This document shows, piece by piece, positions 42,001 to 52,289 of a stretch of DNA of 64,000 nt (positions within the stretch are counted from its first letter, which is position 1; each line of letters begins with the position of its first letter). The DNA lies in contig BDDD01002122.1 in assembly GCA_001972305.1 (NCBI GenBank), positions 1-64,000 on the forward strand, written 5' to 3'. This stretch comes from Cephalotus follicularis. Lineage: Eukaryota; Streptophyta; Magnoliopsida; Oxalidales; Cephalotaceae. The notes under the pieces were generated by a model. The model saw only the letters and a list, made by a program, of their open reading frames with translations, had not been told where the DNA came from and made no database searches. Made by a program: the position numbers and the translations under genes.

Positions 42001-43339
42001 AGATTATCAAGAGAAACAGATGATAGATCGGTAATGAAATTATTATAGAAATTAAAAATGACTTCTTTGAGTTACTACTCTGTCTTTGTGGATAGGAGGA
42101 GCTTATTATTTCTGCTTTGTTGCAGAAATCTATGCTGTTTGGGAGTTGTGTAGTAAGAAAAGGAGCTCACGAGGCAGATTTAGAATCGAAAACTTTTCGG
42201 TTCAGTTCAGGTTGATTCTAATCATCATTATTTTTCCTGGAGTCCTCAAGTCAAGGAGATGTATAATTGACTTATAACTCTTTGTTTCTTAGATACTTTG
42301 CATCCAAAGAGGAGAAGAGCCACAAATTCAAAGGCATGGGAGGTTGAATCAGAACAAGAAGAGCATTCGCTTTCGCTCTCCCAACATTCATCTCCATCAC
42401 AGTCTGATCAAGAACAAGGAACACTTCAAAAAGTTAATGATTCTGTGAAAGGCTCTCCAGAATTTAATTTGTTTAAGCAGTTAAGTAAGATTCGAAGCAA
42501 CTGCCAGCCTAATGATGTTTCAAGTAATCAGAAAGAATCCAGGATTATGGTCCAGAGAAGTCCACAGGATATTCAGTTTTTAAGGGAACAGCAAAAACAT
42601 CCAAAACCCGATGAGTATTTTCATTTTGTTAATAAAGGTAGACAAGGAACAAACTACCCACCCGCAGAAGAGAAATCCTTGGAGGGAGGACCTATTCAAA
42701 ACTTGGTAAATAATCATCAACACATTCTCATCATTTGCAATGGGTGTTAACCTTTTTTCTTAGTGTTTGTTTCTATTTTCTTTTCTTTTCTTTTCTTTTC
42801 TTTTCTTGTGCATATTAATTTGTTTTTTTTTTTTTCTGTGTGTGTGTGTGCTTAGATTGGTGCTGAGGTGAAAGGTAAAGTTGATGGAGCCTTTGATTCA
42901 GGTTTCTTGATGACTGCTAATGTTAATGGCAATATTTTTAGAGGGGTCTTATTTGCACCTGTAAGCTTCCAAAGCTTAATTGTGGAATACTTACTCATAT
43001 GGCAGTCTGTTCAAGCCTTTTAACTTGCTTGTGGAACTTAATCTTCAAAACTAGGGACCTGGAATCATCTCAAGAGGAGCTGTTCTTTCTCAAAGTCCAT
43101 CAATGAGCCATGTCGCTGCTGCTCAAGCAATGCCAAACTCAAAACCTTCTCTGCAGCCAATGACATTTCCTGTGCCTGAGTCTGGTCGCAGCTATCAGCA
43201 TCCTCAAGTGAACAGACAATATCCAGTTGTAAGAGCCAGTCCATCTCTAAGCAAAGAGCCAAAACTGAGAAGTGATCTTCAAGGTGTGATACTAACACTA
43301 GGACCTGCAGCAAGTGGAAGTGGGAATGGTGGACCATAA
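39004..43339 (+). CDS. Kelch-repeat (galactose oxidase/kelch superfamily) protein, nine exons, 645 aa
   Basis: Exons 39004-39132, 40716-41246, 41365-41430, 41604-41770, 41874-42030, 42126-42210, 42293-42705, 42856-42960 and 43055-43339 sum to 1938 bases, an exact multiple of three, with no stop until TAA at 43337. The N-terminus is M-GSLGGETAKKAMWLYPKVL. Six kelch units follow, recognisable by 'RWGHSACYSHGAVYIFGG', 'RDSHSAVLVGHHRMIVFGG', 'RESHTATLVGDDKMVIFGG', 'RDSHSAVAIGNKLFVYGG', 'VRAGHAAVNIGMKVYVIGG' and 'GRFSHTAVFTASDIAIYGG'; they should fold as a six-bladed propeller for protein binding. The rest is Ser/Gln-rich, ending 'LGPAASGSGNGGP'. Partners are unknown. It is related to plant kelch proteins without F-box or other added domain. 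Intron 1 is 1583 bp; no retroelement is recognised in it. Confidence 0.9.
41431..41603 (+). other. GC-AG intron in the kelch gene
   Basis: Exon 3 ends ...gaatgaag and the intron begins gcaagtaatg, ending ttttgcag before exon 4 (gtttatgtc). Using gc as donor keeps frame and restores the conserved kelch sequence 'NIGMKVYVIGG'. The donor matches the strong AAG|GCAAGT consensus of the rare GC-AG class. Confidence 0.75.
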
Positions 43340-44800
43340 AACTTAACAGTAACTTGACTTCTGTTCGAAATCTTACTAGAAATTTTTACCATATTGCTTT
43401 TAAGATGACAGTCCAATTCAGGCTTTAAGAGTTGGGTATTTAGTTGGCCTGAATTCGGTTTTAAATTTACCATCCAATCTCTGTCCGTCATTCCATGTAA
43501 TATTAAGTGCTTCTTCATTATCTCATCGCTAGCTACTAACTTCAACTGTTGATCGACTGAAATATTATACATGCATATATTAACTATTAAGTAGATTATC
43601 AATCTCTTAAATGTATCAAGAACCAATCTCTGTCCGTCATTCGATGTAATATTATGTGCTTCTTCATTATCTCATCGCTAGCTACTAACTTCAACTGTTG
43701 ATCGACTGAAATATTATACATGCATATATTAACTATTAAGTAGATTATCAATCTCTTAAATGTATCAAGAACCAAAATTAAACCAAAGGAGGATGGCAGT
43801 TAAATAAGAAATGCCACAATTAGCATGGTACCAAGGCAGTAAGACATCGTACTCATCATTGCAATTTTTTTCATGTTCACTGCAATTAAACATGAGGGCT
43901 GAGTTATATAGTGAGTTTAGTTTCACTTTGGTTACTTCAAAACGTATCAAATAGTTTAATTGCCAATTACTATCGTGCTTATATCTGGGATTAAGAGATC
44001 TATAAGAGGTAGATGATATTTTTGTTTTTCTCACTTATGTGGTTTATTTTTAGTTATTGGTTTTCAATCAAATGACTGATACTAAAATCATTTTACCTGC
44101 AAGCAGAGGATTCTCCTTAATTTTATAATCAATGCTTGAATGCACGAAAGATTTTAAATAGCCTAATGATATGTCATTAAATAAACGATGATACAGAATA
44201 TATGAAAGAACAAGAAAAATGTAGAAAGTGCTACAGAACAATTACCAAGAAAGTGTGACGAAACTTGCAAGGTCATGGCTCGGGAAAATTTTGGAGTAAT
44301 ACATGGTACTACTGGGAAAATTTTCGTGTAATACATGGTACTACTGTTGTCGTTGTCGTTGTCGTTATATCATAATGTATAAATTGAACCTATCTTAATT
44401 GAGAGTAATGAGAAGTAGTAACAAGTCTTAATTTTGTTTTAAGGTATACGATAAACAAATAAATGTTAGTGAAATGTAAGCGTTACACAAAAAAGTTTAA
44501 ATAAAATAAAATAAGTCTAAATTTTATTATTATTTTTTTAAAATATGCGATATTATACGTTAAAAAATTAAAAAGAAAATTTCACTTAAGTAATACCAAA
44601 ATCATAAATGGGTTAAATGATATAAGTTTTTGTAAAGGAACAGCAAGTCCTAGTCCAATTATCCGAATATAATAATCTAAACTTGATATTAGGAAGACTA
44701 AATGAACGAAAAAGTTATCTCTTCTTTTAAATTTAAAAAAAAAAAAAAAGCGCTACGGTTTACTTATGATATGGAACAATTAGTGTTTAAAAAAACATAC
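43340..44800 (+). other. 3' flank of the kelch gene and unique AT-rich DNA
   Basis: The first few hundred bases should be 3' UTR. A 149-bp tandem duplication lies at 43475-43772. Beyond it is AT-rich sequence with 'gttgtcgttgtcgttgtcg' at about 44347 and poly-A runs. No gene seen. Confidence 0.5.
43475..43772. repeat. 149-bp tandem duplication downstream of the kelch gene
   Basis: 43475-43623 and 43624-43772 differ at only a few positions (for example ttccatg/ttcgatg and attaagtg/attatgtg). Each includes 'ctgtccgtcatt' and 'catgcatatattaac'. It lies in the likely 3' UTR or just after it. Confidence 0.9.
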
Positions 44801-45535
44801 TGTTGATGTAAAAATTCTCTTCTCAACAGTCCTTTACGTGGAAGGATTTGATTTGTTAGGAGAAACGCTGTGAATGTTCCGAGAGAATGGAATCCCCCTG
44901 CCCCCTAGAGTTTCGAGTTTGAATATTCTTGTCCGGAGCACTGTCTTCAAAAGATAGTATGGATTACTCCTCTGACTTGTTGCTCTTCCTCCTGTTGCGG
45001 AGCTTCCTTTTTGCGTTCCTTTATTCTCTGAGGAGCATCTCTGTCCACATATCTCCTCAACAGTCCCTAACGTGGAAGGGTTTGATTTGTTAGGAGAAAC
45101 GCTGTGAATGCTCCGAGAGAGTGGTGTTGATGGTTTTCCCTGCACAAAAAGAACACAATAGTCGGAGGTCCATGAGAGTTTTCTCCTGGGAACACTGCGA
45201 TGCAAAAGTCAGTAAAAGGCAGCGAAAACAATCTTAGGGTGCTTTAGTGTATACAAATGGCGGACCTGTGTTATGTATTTGATTCTGGTATTTATAGGAG
45301 ATGGATTGTAACTGTCTTACTTGACTTGCGGAGGTGATGTGCGTTCCCCTAAGGAAATGTCGGGTATCTCGGTATTTTCCTGATTCTCCACCCAATTTCG
45401 CGTCTGAGCGTTATGATTCGTTATTCCTCCAATCTTGTAACGTCCGACCACGTGTCTTTGGCTCTGGAAGACACCTGGTTTGTTTTCCTGAGGACACGTG
45501 GCACCAGAGGTTGAGGTTGAATTTTTTCAATATCA
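44801..45535 (-). mobile_element. E4 3' LTR containing a piece of the element interior
   Basis: TGTTGATGTAAAAATT ... ttcaatatca. Compared with 58054-58553 it has about 180 extra bases (44890 to about 45050) which match 52967-53125, the gag-integrase deletion junction of E4. The first LTR bases from 'ctcaacagtcc' to 'ccgagagag' therefore occur twice, on either side of the extra piece. The polypurine tract on the minus strand follows at 45536. Confidence 0.8.
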
Positions 45536-46101
45536 TATACCCTCCTGATCTTCATTTTCTGGACTTGACGGAGGATGGAGACCATGTGTAGCCTAGCTTC
45601 GGATGAGGCTCGTTGTCCATGCATGAAATGGACTAATTCCCTGGTTGAGCCTGATTACTCGGCCCAGGTCGGGCATCTAAGAAGATGTGACACGACATAG
45701 GGCGCTTCAATTAATGCTAATCATGACGCGGAAGTGGAAGAGTTTTTCACGCCTTTGTCTCTTCGATTCCCGCGAATAGACCATTCGTTTCTCGTACCTG
45801 ACTTGACAGGCTAATCTCCACTGTTTTGATCAATAGAGATCCAAAGGTCAGAGAGAAATCCAAGGTTCTTTAAATTCCCCCCTCTCTTGGTGAGAAACTC
45901 TTTACGCTTTCTTACTCTTTGAAACTTTGAAAATTATCTGCTTTTCCAATCTTCAAACCCAAACTTTTCTTTGTTTCTTCACCACCAAAAATCCCAGGTA
46001 AACTAATTTTCTTCGCTTGTTTTTACCTTTCTGTTTGAGTTCCCAAAGGTTTCTCTCGACCTCTGTATCCCTGTCACACACACTGTCTCACAGAAGCTGC
46101 A
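45536..46101 (+). promoter_or_regulatory. Promoter and 5' UTR region of the E4 accessory gene
   Basis: Contains CTTTAAAT (45868-45875), then a pyrimidine-rich leader. 'aaatcccag' followed by gtaaactaat (about 45996) and 'ctcacag' just before 'aagctgcaatgg' could be the donor and acceptor of a 5'-UTR intron; E5 (ctggtgagtca ... atcag) and E2 (tttggtgagtt) have a donor in the same place. The start is the ATG at 46102. Confidence 0.5.
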
Positions 46102-48860
46102 ATGGCTAGAACCAAACAAACCAAGAGATTCATCAGATCTTCCAAGGAGGTAGCACAAGCATCAGGAGGGGTTACCATAGATGAGCGTCCCCTTGATGCC
46201 GAGGTGGAGATGGAGGTCAATACTGCAGGTGCTCCCGATATTACATCCACTGAGGCTGGGGTCTAAGTATTTAGGAGCCATTTTGACCAGAGTGTGTTAT
46301 GCCCGAGGAGGGTGGAGGAGTCAGTCGAAAAATACTCCTTCCCGAGCATCCTAGAATACGAGATTCCCGACGATCCCAAGGTGGTCATAGAGAACAAACC
46401 TAGTCATTTTGTAGTTTTCCTAGATGCTTTGGAGCACGGACTAAGGCTTCCTCTGCCGTCCTTTGCTATAACCATCCTGAGGCATTACCATATCCACCCG
46501 TCGATGCTTCAAGCTCAGTCCTTTGGGTTCATCATCGGCTTCTTGGTGAGGTGCCTGGAGATAGGGGTGATAGCCACGGTGGGGCTATTCAAAGAGTACC
46601 ACATTGTGAATTCCTCTCCCAATAAGCGTGGCTTCTACTTCAAGTCTCGCGTGAGTCAGACCAAGAAATTATTGGTGGAGAACACCAAGTCAGTCAAAGG
46701 CTGGAAGGGGAGGTATTTTATGGTCAGGAACCTTCCTGGCTTCACTCCCTGTTCATGGTGTGACACTTTGGACACCGGGAACCTTAATCAGAGGATGATT
46801 TTGACCGAGGCCGAGAAGGCCGACTTGGAGAAGCTCTTTACTCTAGCACCCAAGGATGTGACCTCCGTGGTCTTTGAGGATCGTTTGGACCTAGTTGGGC
46901 TAAGCATGTCCCCGGGTCATCGGGTTAGCCTGGAGATGGAAGAGGAGATCCCCATGGGGATTGTGAGAGAGAGGGACCAGGATACCCGAGATGAACCTGC
47001 ATCCTCTGCTATTATCGAAGGAGAGATCCGTATTATGCTTTCCTCTAGATTCTTGTCTTCAATTTTATTTCATACCTTATTTTTGATGTGTTTCTAACCA
47101 TTTCTTTGTGATTCCTTGCAGCGATGGCATCTCGGGAACCAACAATGGATATCATAAGGGCTGGACGGGAAGTTGCCTGAGCTGCTAACACCGAGGAGCT
47201 AAGGCAAGAAGCTCTTAGGAAGAAAAAGGCTTATGAGAGAACTGCCGCTGCGACGAGGAAGAAGGTAGCTAAGCAAGTTGCTGCTGCTAAGTCCAGAGCC
47301 GAGGAGCAAGCTCGGATTGAGGTTGAGGAGGCCATGACTGGGGCCAAGGTTGATGAGGCCGGGGCTTGGACCGAGGCGGTCGGGCTGTTGAGGCTGAGGT
47401 GGCAAGGACCAGGGCTGAGGAGGTCGAGGCTGATGTGGCCGAAGAGGCCAGGGCTGAGGACGTCGATTAGGCTAGGGTCGAGATTGCTCGTGGCAAGAGG
47501 CATGCCTTAGATTCACTACTTCATCCTTCCAAGAGGCAGAGGAGGGTAGAAGAGGTAGATGCTCCTCGGGATGGGACCACCGAGGGGAGCTCCCAGGACC
47601 CCGAGTTCCCTGATCCGCCCGAGGAGCTCAGGCAAGTGAGACAGTTCCTCCAAGAGCTAGGCAGCTCGGGTATTAATTTGAAGACGCCAGGGGTTGCCAT
47701 TGAGCTTGGTAGTTTGGGGCTTTTTCCCCATGAGATCGAGGTGAGGGAGAATTAGTCCATTGGCCAAATTTGGGCTCACCTGTTCCAAAGCAACTTCAAG
47801 GTATGCGGACTCTTCCCATTTTCCCTTTTTTTTGAAGAATCTTTACTCCTTTTCTAACCTTGTATTTATTTTTTCCAGGCCATGGGTGACGCCTGTTTCC
47901 TACTGGAGAAAGCTAAGGAAGATGAGGCCTTGGTCAAGCAACTCGGGGCTGAGAATTCCGAGCTTAAAAGGTCATTGGACACAGCCTGTGCATAACTAGA
48001 GGAGGTGCTCGGGGAACAAGAATCCATCCTCGAGGAGATGAGGAAGGCTCTTGAGGAGCTGGCTATGGAGTAGAGGACCAAGCAGGCTGCCATCCACCAT
48101 AACATCATGCTCGAGAATAAGTTGATGGCTATAGTGAAAAGCTTGAAAAGTTTCATGAACTTGAGGATGCTCGGTCCAGTGCGGCAGTGGAGAGAGCCAT
48201 CTTGAACTTCAAGGCTTTCTCGGAGTTCCGAGATGCTCAGGCCAAGGCTGTTGAGGACTTCAGAGCTTCCTCAGAGTTCCGAGATGCTCAGGCTAAGGCC
48301 GTAGACGACTTTAGAGCTTCCTCGAAATTTTAGGATGCTCTGACCAAGGCTGTGGAAAACTTCAAGGCCTCTCTAGATTTCAACAAGGAGTCCTTAAGGT
48401 GTCCTCAGCCCTTTGTCGTCCGGGATTTTATACCTGCCGAAACATGGTCGGATGTCATCCGAAGCTTCCACTGGACTCCATTATTTGTGTCCTTTGGTGA
48501 CTTAGTACGACTTCTTTCCTGATGGTGTTGATGCTGCAGAGGAAGAAGCTCTTCGGGCCTACGACGAGGAGCAAAGTCATGCTCGGGAACCTGAGTGGTC
48601 GCTTGAGGGTCATGACATGGTTCTATTAATTGATCCTCCCGAGGAGCCTAACCTTCAACCTTTGGCCGTGGATACCCATATGGAGCCTTCGACTGAGGAT
48701 CCTCCACTTGAGCTTTTGGCTGTGGATCCCCGTGATTAGCCTGCGACCAAGGATCCTCCACCTGTGCCTATGGCCGAGGATCCTCTTCTTGAGCCTATGG
48801 CTGAGGATCCTCCTCCCTTTGTACTTGACCTCCCTTCCGGGGATGGAGCATACAGTAGAT
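46102..48860 (+). pseudogene. E4 antisense accessory gene, best-preserved copy
   Basis: Starts M-ARTKQTKRFIRSSKEVA. Exon 1 (46102-47029) has one premature TAA at 46264 where E2 has CAA. It holds the Transposase_28-like domain: 'FVVFLDALEHGLRLPLPSFA', 'GFIIGFLVRCLEIGVIATVG', 'SSPNKRGFYFKSRVSQTKK' and 'YFMVRNLPGFTPCSWCDTLD'. Intron 1 is 47030-47121 (GT-AG). Exon 2 is Lys/Arg then Ala/Glu rich, with a TGA near 47179 and a frameshift, ending 'GINLKTPGVAIELGSLGLFP'. Intron 2 is 47801-47878 (GT-AG). Exon 3 is a coiled coil with 20-residue units such as 'AVEDFRASSEFRDAQAKAVD', then a Pro/Glu/Asp-rich tail. It is transcribed opposite to the element's gag. Function unknown; chromatin association is a hypothesis from the H3-like start. 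Confidence 0.8.
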
Positions 48861-49634
48861 TTTTCTCTTTCTTTTTCCTTGTACTTTTTCTTCAGCAATG
48901 TAATTCTTTTGTGATCAATAAAATACAAATCTTTTGGAAGCTCGGTACTCTTCGTTATGATCTTCCATTGTTTTTTTGCATTGTATGCTCGGGCTCTACT
49001 AGAATACTTACAATTCACTCAGGATAATTTAATGTAAGTAATAGGACCTGATTTGTGCTTTACTTGAGGATTATAATTCCCCTTAGGAACTCTAGCTCAG
49101 TCTGACTTATAGACTTTTTATATTGTGGTCTTAAATTTTTCAGACCTAATTACCCAAGTTTTCTATTCCCCTCAGGACACTTTGTTTAAAAAGTTCTTAG
49201 GCAAAAAGACTTAATCTTTACGAGTTCTTAAGTGTTCGTAGACCAAGTTTTATGTATGCTCGGACAAGTTCTTACGGAGTTCCCGAACAAGATCTCCGTA
49301 AGTGCTCAGTACAACGAACTTGATCGTTGCGAGTTCTTATGGATTCGCCTCTCAAGACACGATATTAATCTGGTTGGACAAGTTCTTATGGTGTTGCCGA
49401 TCAGCATTTGATCCCCTGGGGAGTCTTATTGCTTCCATAGAAGTCTTTTTAACTTTATCCTTTAGGTGCTCCTTGAATGGGAGTCTTTAGCGCTCTTCGG
49501 AAGGAGTCTTTGTTGATTTGAGACCTTGGTCTGTATTTGCTTTACTCCTTTAGGAGTTTTATGTCTTCGTAAAACTTGGAGAGCTCGGTTCTGTATCAAG
49601 GCCTGCTCTGATTGCTCCCTTGAGAGCATGGTTG
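48861..49634. other. E4 spacer with remnant minisatellite
   Basis: Inverted counterpart of 7191-7870 in E1: 'acgaacttgatcgttgcgag', 'ttcttatggattcgcctctcaag', then units of 'gggagtctttagcgctcttcggaaggagtc'. No coding signal. Confidence 0.55.
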
Positions 49635-49639
49635 GACAT

Positions 49640-50064
49640 TGTTGGGGTTTAATCTCAATCCCGAGTTTTAATGATTACAAAAATGCATTTAACATGTTTG
49701 CTTAATGTGCAAGATATTAGAATGTTTGTTGTCAAGGCAAAAATCTTCTGCAGAGCAAAAGACATTGACCTTCCAGAAAAAACGTCGACGTCCGTACAAA
49801 AGAAGTCAATCCCTATAAGGAAGACATCGACGTCTTTTGAGCCCAAAGTTACAGGACAAATTCTGGTGAAGACATCGATCCATACAGTCAAAGAAGTCGA
49901 CGTCGCACGGATTTGCCGAACCACTATAAATTTGTTTGCACACTCTCTATCCCTTATCTCTTTAATTTAGTTGTTCAAGTGTGCTTGTTTATGTTCATTG
50001 CTTAATTTGTTATTTCCGCAAACAAATCTTTTTTGATATTTAAGGTTGCCTTACATTACTTTCA
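49640..50064 (+). mobile_element. 5' LTR of the gag-only Copia element
   Basis: 425 bp, TGTTGGGGTTTAATC ... acattactttca. It contains several 'gacatcgacgtc' and 'gtcgacgtc' words (49785-49910) and 'cactataaatttg' (49921-49933), a TATA-like box. Confidence 0.95.
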
Positions 50065-50065
50065 A

Positions 50066-50077
50066 TTGGTATCAGAG
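50066..50077 (+). other. Primer-binding site (initiator tRNA-Met)
   Basis: ttggtatcagag begins two bases after the 5' LTR. tggtatcagagc is the standard complement of the plant initiator tRNA-Met 3' end used by Copia elements. Confidence 0.9.
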
Positions 50078-50121
50078 ACAGGTTATCTCATTATTCTTAA
50101 TTGTTAGAGATATAAAGATCC

Positions 50122-51777
50122 ATGGCAAACCATATGAACATAGGATTAGAAGGTTCCTCCATTACTAGACCTCCGTTCTTTGACGGAATTAACTATAGTT
50201 TTTGGAAAACTAGGATGACTATTTTTTTACAATCCCTTGATTATCAATTGTGGCATATAATTGTAAATGGTCCTAGGATGCCCACTAGAACAATAGAAGG
50301 AGTAGTCTCTCCTAAACCCGAAAATGAATATAATGATAATGACTTTAGGATGCTCCAATTAAATTCTAAGGCTAAACATGTTTTATTTTGTGCCGTTGGC
50401 CCTAATGAATTTAATCGGATATCCTCTTGTGATTTGGCAAAGGAAATGTGGGATTTATTAGAAGTCACATATGAAGGCACGAATCAAGTTAAGGAATCGA
50501 AAATAAGCATGCTTGTACATGAGTATGAATTATTTGTGATGCATGATAATGAGTATATTAGTGATATGCTTTCTCGATTTACTACTATCATTAACTCTCT
50601 TAAGAATCTTGGCAAATCATATTCTAACCAAGAACTTGTGAGAAAAATTTTAAGGTGCTTGCCAAAGAGTTGGACTCCAAAGGTGACGGCAATAGAGAAG
50701 GGCAAAGATCTCTCCATTCTCCCTGTTGAACAACTTCTAGGTTCCTTGATGACACATGAGACAACAATGAAGAATCATGAGAATGTGGAAGTCAAGAAGA
50801 AGAAATCAATCGCTTTTAAAGCCTTAAAGGAAGAAAGCGAAAGTGATGAAGATGGAGATATTGCACTCATAACTTCCCAATTCAAAAGGTTTCTCAAAAA
50901 TCAAAAAGGGAAGAAGACTTTCAAAAAGAATTTCCCTCAAGATGGCAAAAGGGAAGAACCAACATGCTACGAATACAATAAGCCCGGCCACTTCAAAAAC
51001 GAGTGTCCAAACCTTAAGAAGAAAGAGCAATTCAAGAAGAAGAATAAATACTTCAAGAAGAAGAAAGCTATGGTAGCCACATGGTCGGATAGTGATCCCT
51101 CAAGCTCCGAAGAGGAAAGCGATGAAGATGTTGCACACATTGCTTACATGGCAATTGAGGATGAGGAAGAAAATGAGGTAAATTTTACATTTGATGAATT
51201 GCAAAATGCTTATGAAAATTTATATGTTGAATATGAAAATGTTTGCTTAAAAAATAAGACCCTAAAGAAAAATGCTATTTCTATGACTAACGGATTAGAA
51301 ATTCTAAAGAATGAAAATAGCAAATATGTGAACGAAATTGAATCTCTAAAGGATAAGAATAGCTTCTATGAAAATGAAATTGAGATTTTAAATGTTTCTT
51401 CAAAATTGTCTATTGATTTTATGGAAGAAAATGAAAAACTAAAAATTGAACTTGATGCTTTGAAGAAATCATTTTCTACTTTTTCAAATAGTAGTGCAAA
51501 ATTGGATAATCTATTAGGATTACAAAGATGTGTTTTTGACAAAACCGGTCTTGGCTTTGAAGAAATGAAAAATGTCAAACATTTTAAGAATTTCTTTGTT
51601 AAGAAAAGTGAGCCAAAAATGTCTTGCAATTATTGTGGTAGATTAGGACATATATCTACTTCGTGCATTTATAGAAATAATCTTTGTCATGGTAAAACTA
51701 AGAAAATTTGGGTTCCGAAAGGAACGTTTGTGACTAACTTGCAAGGACCCAAATTCAAATGGGTACCAAAAGCTTAA
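50122..51777 (+). CDS. gag: Intact gag of the Copia element, 551 aa
   Basis: Uninterrupted from ATG 50122 (58 bases after the LTR) to TAA 51775-51777. The N-terminal 'RPPFFDGINYSFWKTRM' (about residues 15-31) and 'MWDLLEVTYEGTNQVKESKI' are the Copia gag (UBN2-like) domain that forms the particle shell. 'CYEYNKPGHFKNEC' (residues 282-295) is a zinc knuckle whose second Cys has become Tyr. The central part is very Lys- and Glu-rich with a predicted coiled coil ('NEIESLKDKNSFYENEIEIL'). A second, intact knuckle 'CNYCGRLGHISTSC' lies at 502-515. The long acidic/coiled-coil insertion resembles SIRE-lineage gag proteins. It ends 'LQGPKFKWVPKA', where an autonomous element would continue into protease. 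Confidence 0.9.
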   Translation: MANHMNIGLEGSSITRPPFFDGINYSFWKTRMTIFLQSLDYQLWHIIVNGPRMPTRTIEGVVSPKPENEYNDNDFRMLQLNSKAKHVLFCAVGPNEFNRISSCDLAKEMWDLLEVTYEGTNQVKESKISMLVHEYELFVMHDNEYISDMLSRFTTIINSLKNLGKSYSNQELVRKILRCLPKSWTPKVTAIEKGKDLSILPVEQLLGSLMTHETTMKNHENVEVKKKKSIAFKALKEESESDEDGDIALITSQFKRFLKNQKGKKTFKKNFPQDGKREEPTCYEYNKPGHFKNECPNLKKKEQFKKKNKYFKKKKAMVATWSDSDPSSSEEESDEDVAHIAYMAIEDEEENEVNFTFDELQNAYENLYVEYENVCLKNKTLKKNAISMTNGLEILKNENSKYVNEIESLKDKNSFYENEIEILNVSSKLSIDFMEENEKLKIELDALKKSFSTFSNSSAKLDNLLGLQRCVFDKTGLGFEEMKNVKHFKNFFVKKSEPKMSCNYCGRLGHISTSCIYRNNLCHGKTKKIWVPKGTFVTNLQGPKFKWVPKA

Positions 51778-52289
51778 ACCTTGTTTTATAGGCGTACTTG
51801 GAGTTAAATTTCAAATTGTTCAAAGTACACAAATATGGGTGAGAAAGCTTTTGTTGAGGGGGAGGTATTGATATTATTGATGTTTCTTTCAAATTCTTTA
51901 TTTAGTATCAATTTATCCAACAAATGGTATCTTTCAAATTTCTTTAAAGATATGATATTGATATTTTAACTTTCATTGGATTGAATTTCAATTGGTATCT
52001 CTCAAACTTTTTTTTTATATTGTTTTATTCTATTGGTATCCCTTTAAAACTATTTTAATTGGTATCAATTTTTTTTACATAATCTTTTTGATGCTAACAA
52101 AAAGGGGGAGAATGCTTATGATTATGAAAAATTATTGATAGCCTATGTTAAGGGGGAGTTTATTTTTTTGAAAATGAAAATTAGATATCATATTAAGGGG
52201 GAGTATATCTAATGTCTTTATATTGCTTTGAAATGTCATATTTTTTCCATAATGAAGCAAATTTTTGTAATCATAAAAAAGGGGGAGAT
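51778..52289 (+). other. 3' non-coding part with five polypurine-like motifs
   Basis: Five gggggag-type tracts: ttgagggggaggta (about 51854), aaaaagggggagaatg (52099), aagggggagttta (52151), aagggggagtatatc (52196) and aaaaaagggggagatt (52275-52289). The last abuts the 3' LTR and is the working polypurine tract by position. Several such tracts are characteristic of SIRE-type elements. Confidence 0.8.
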
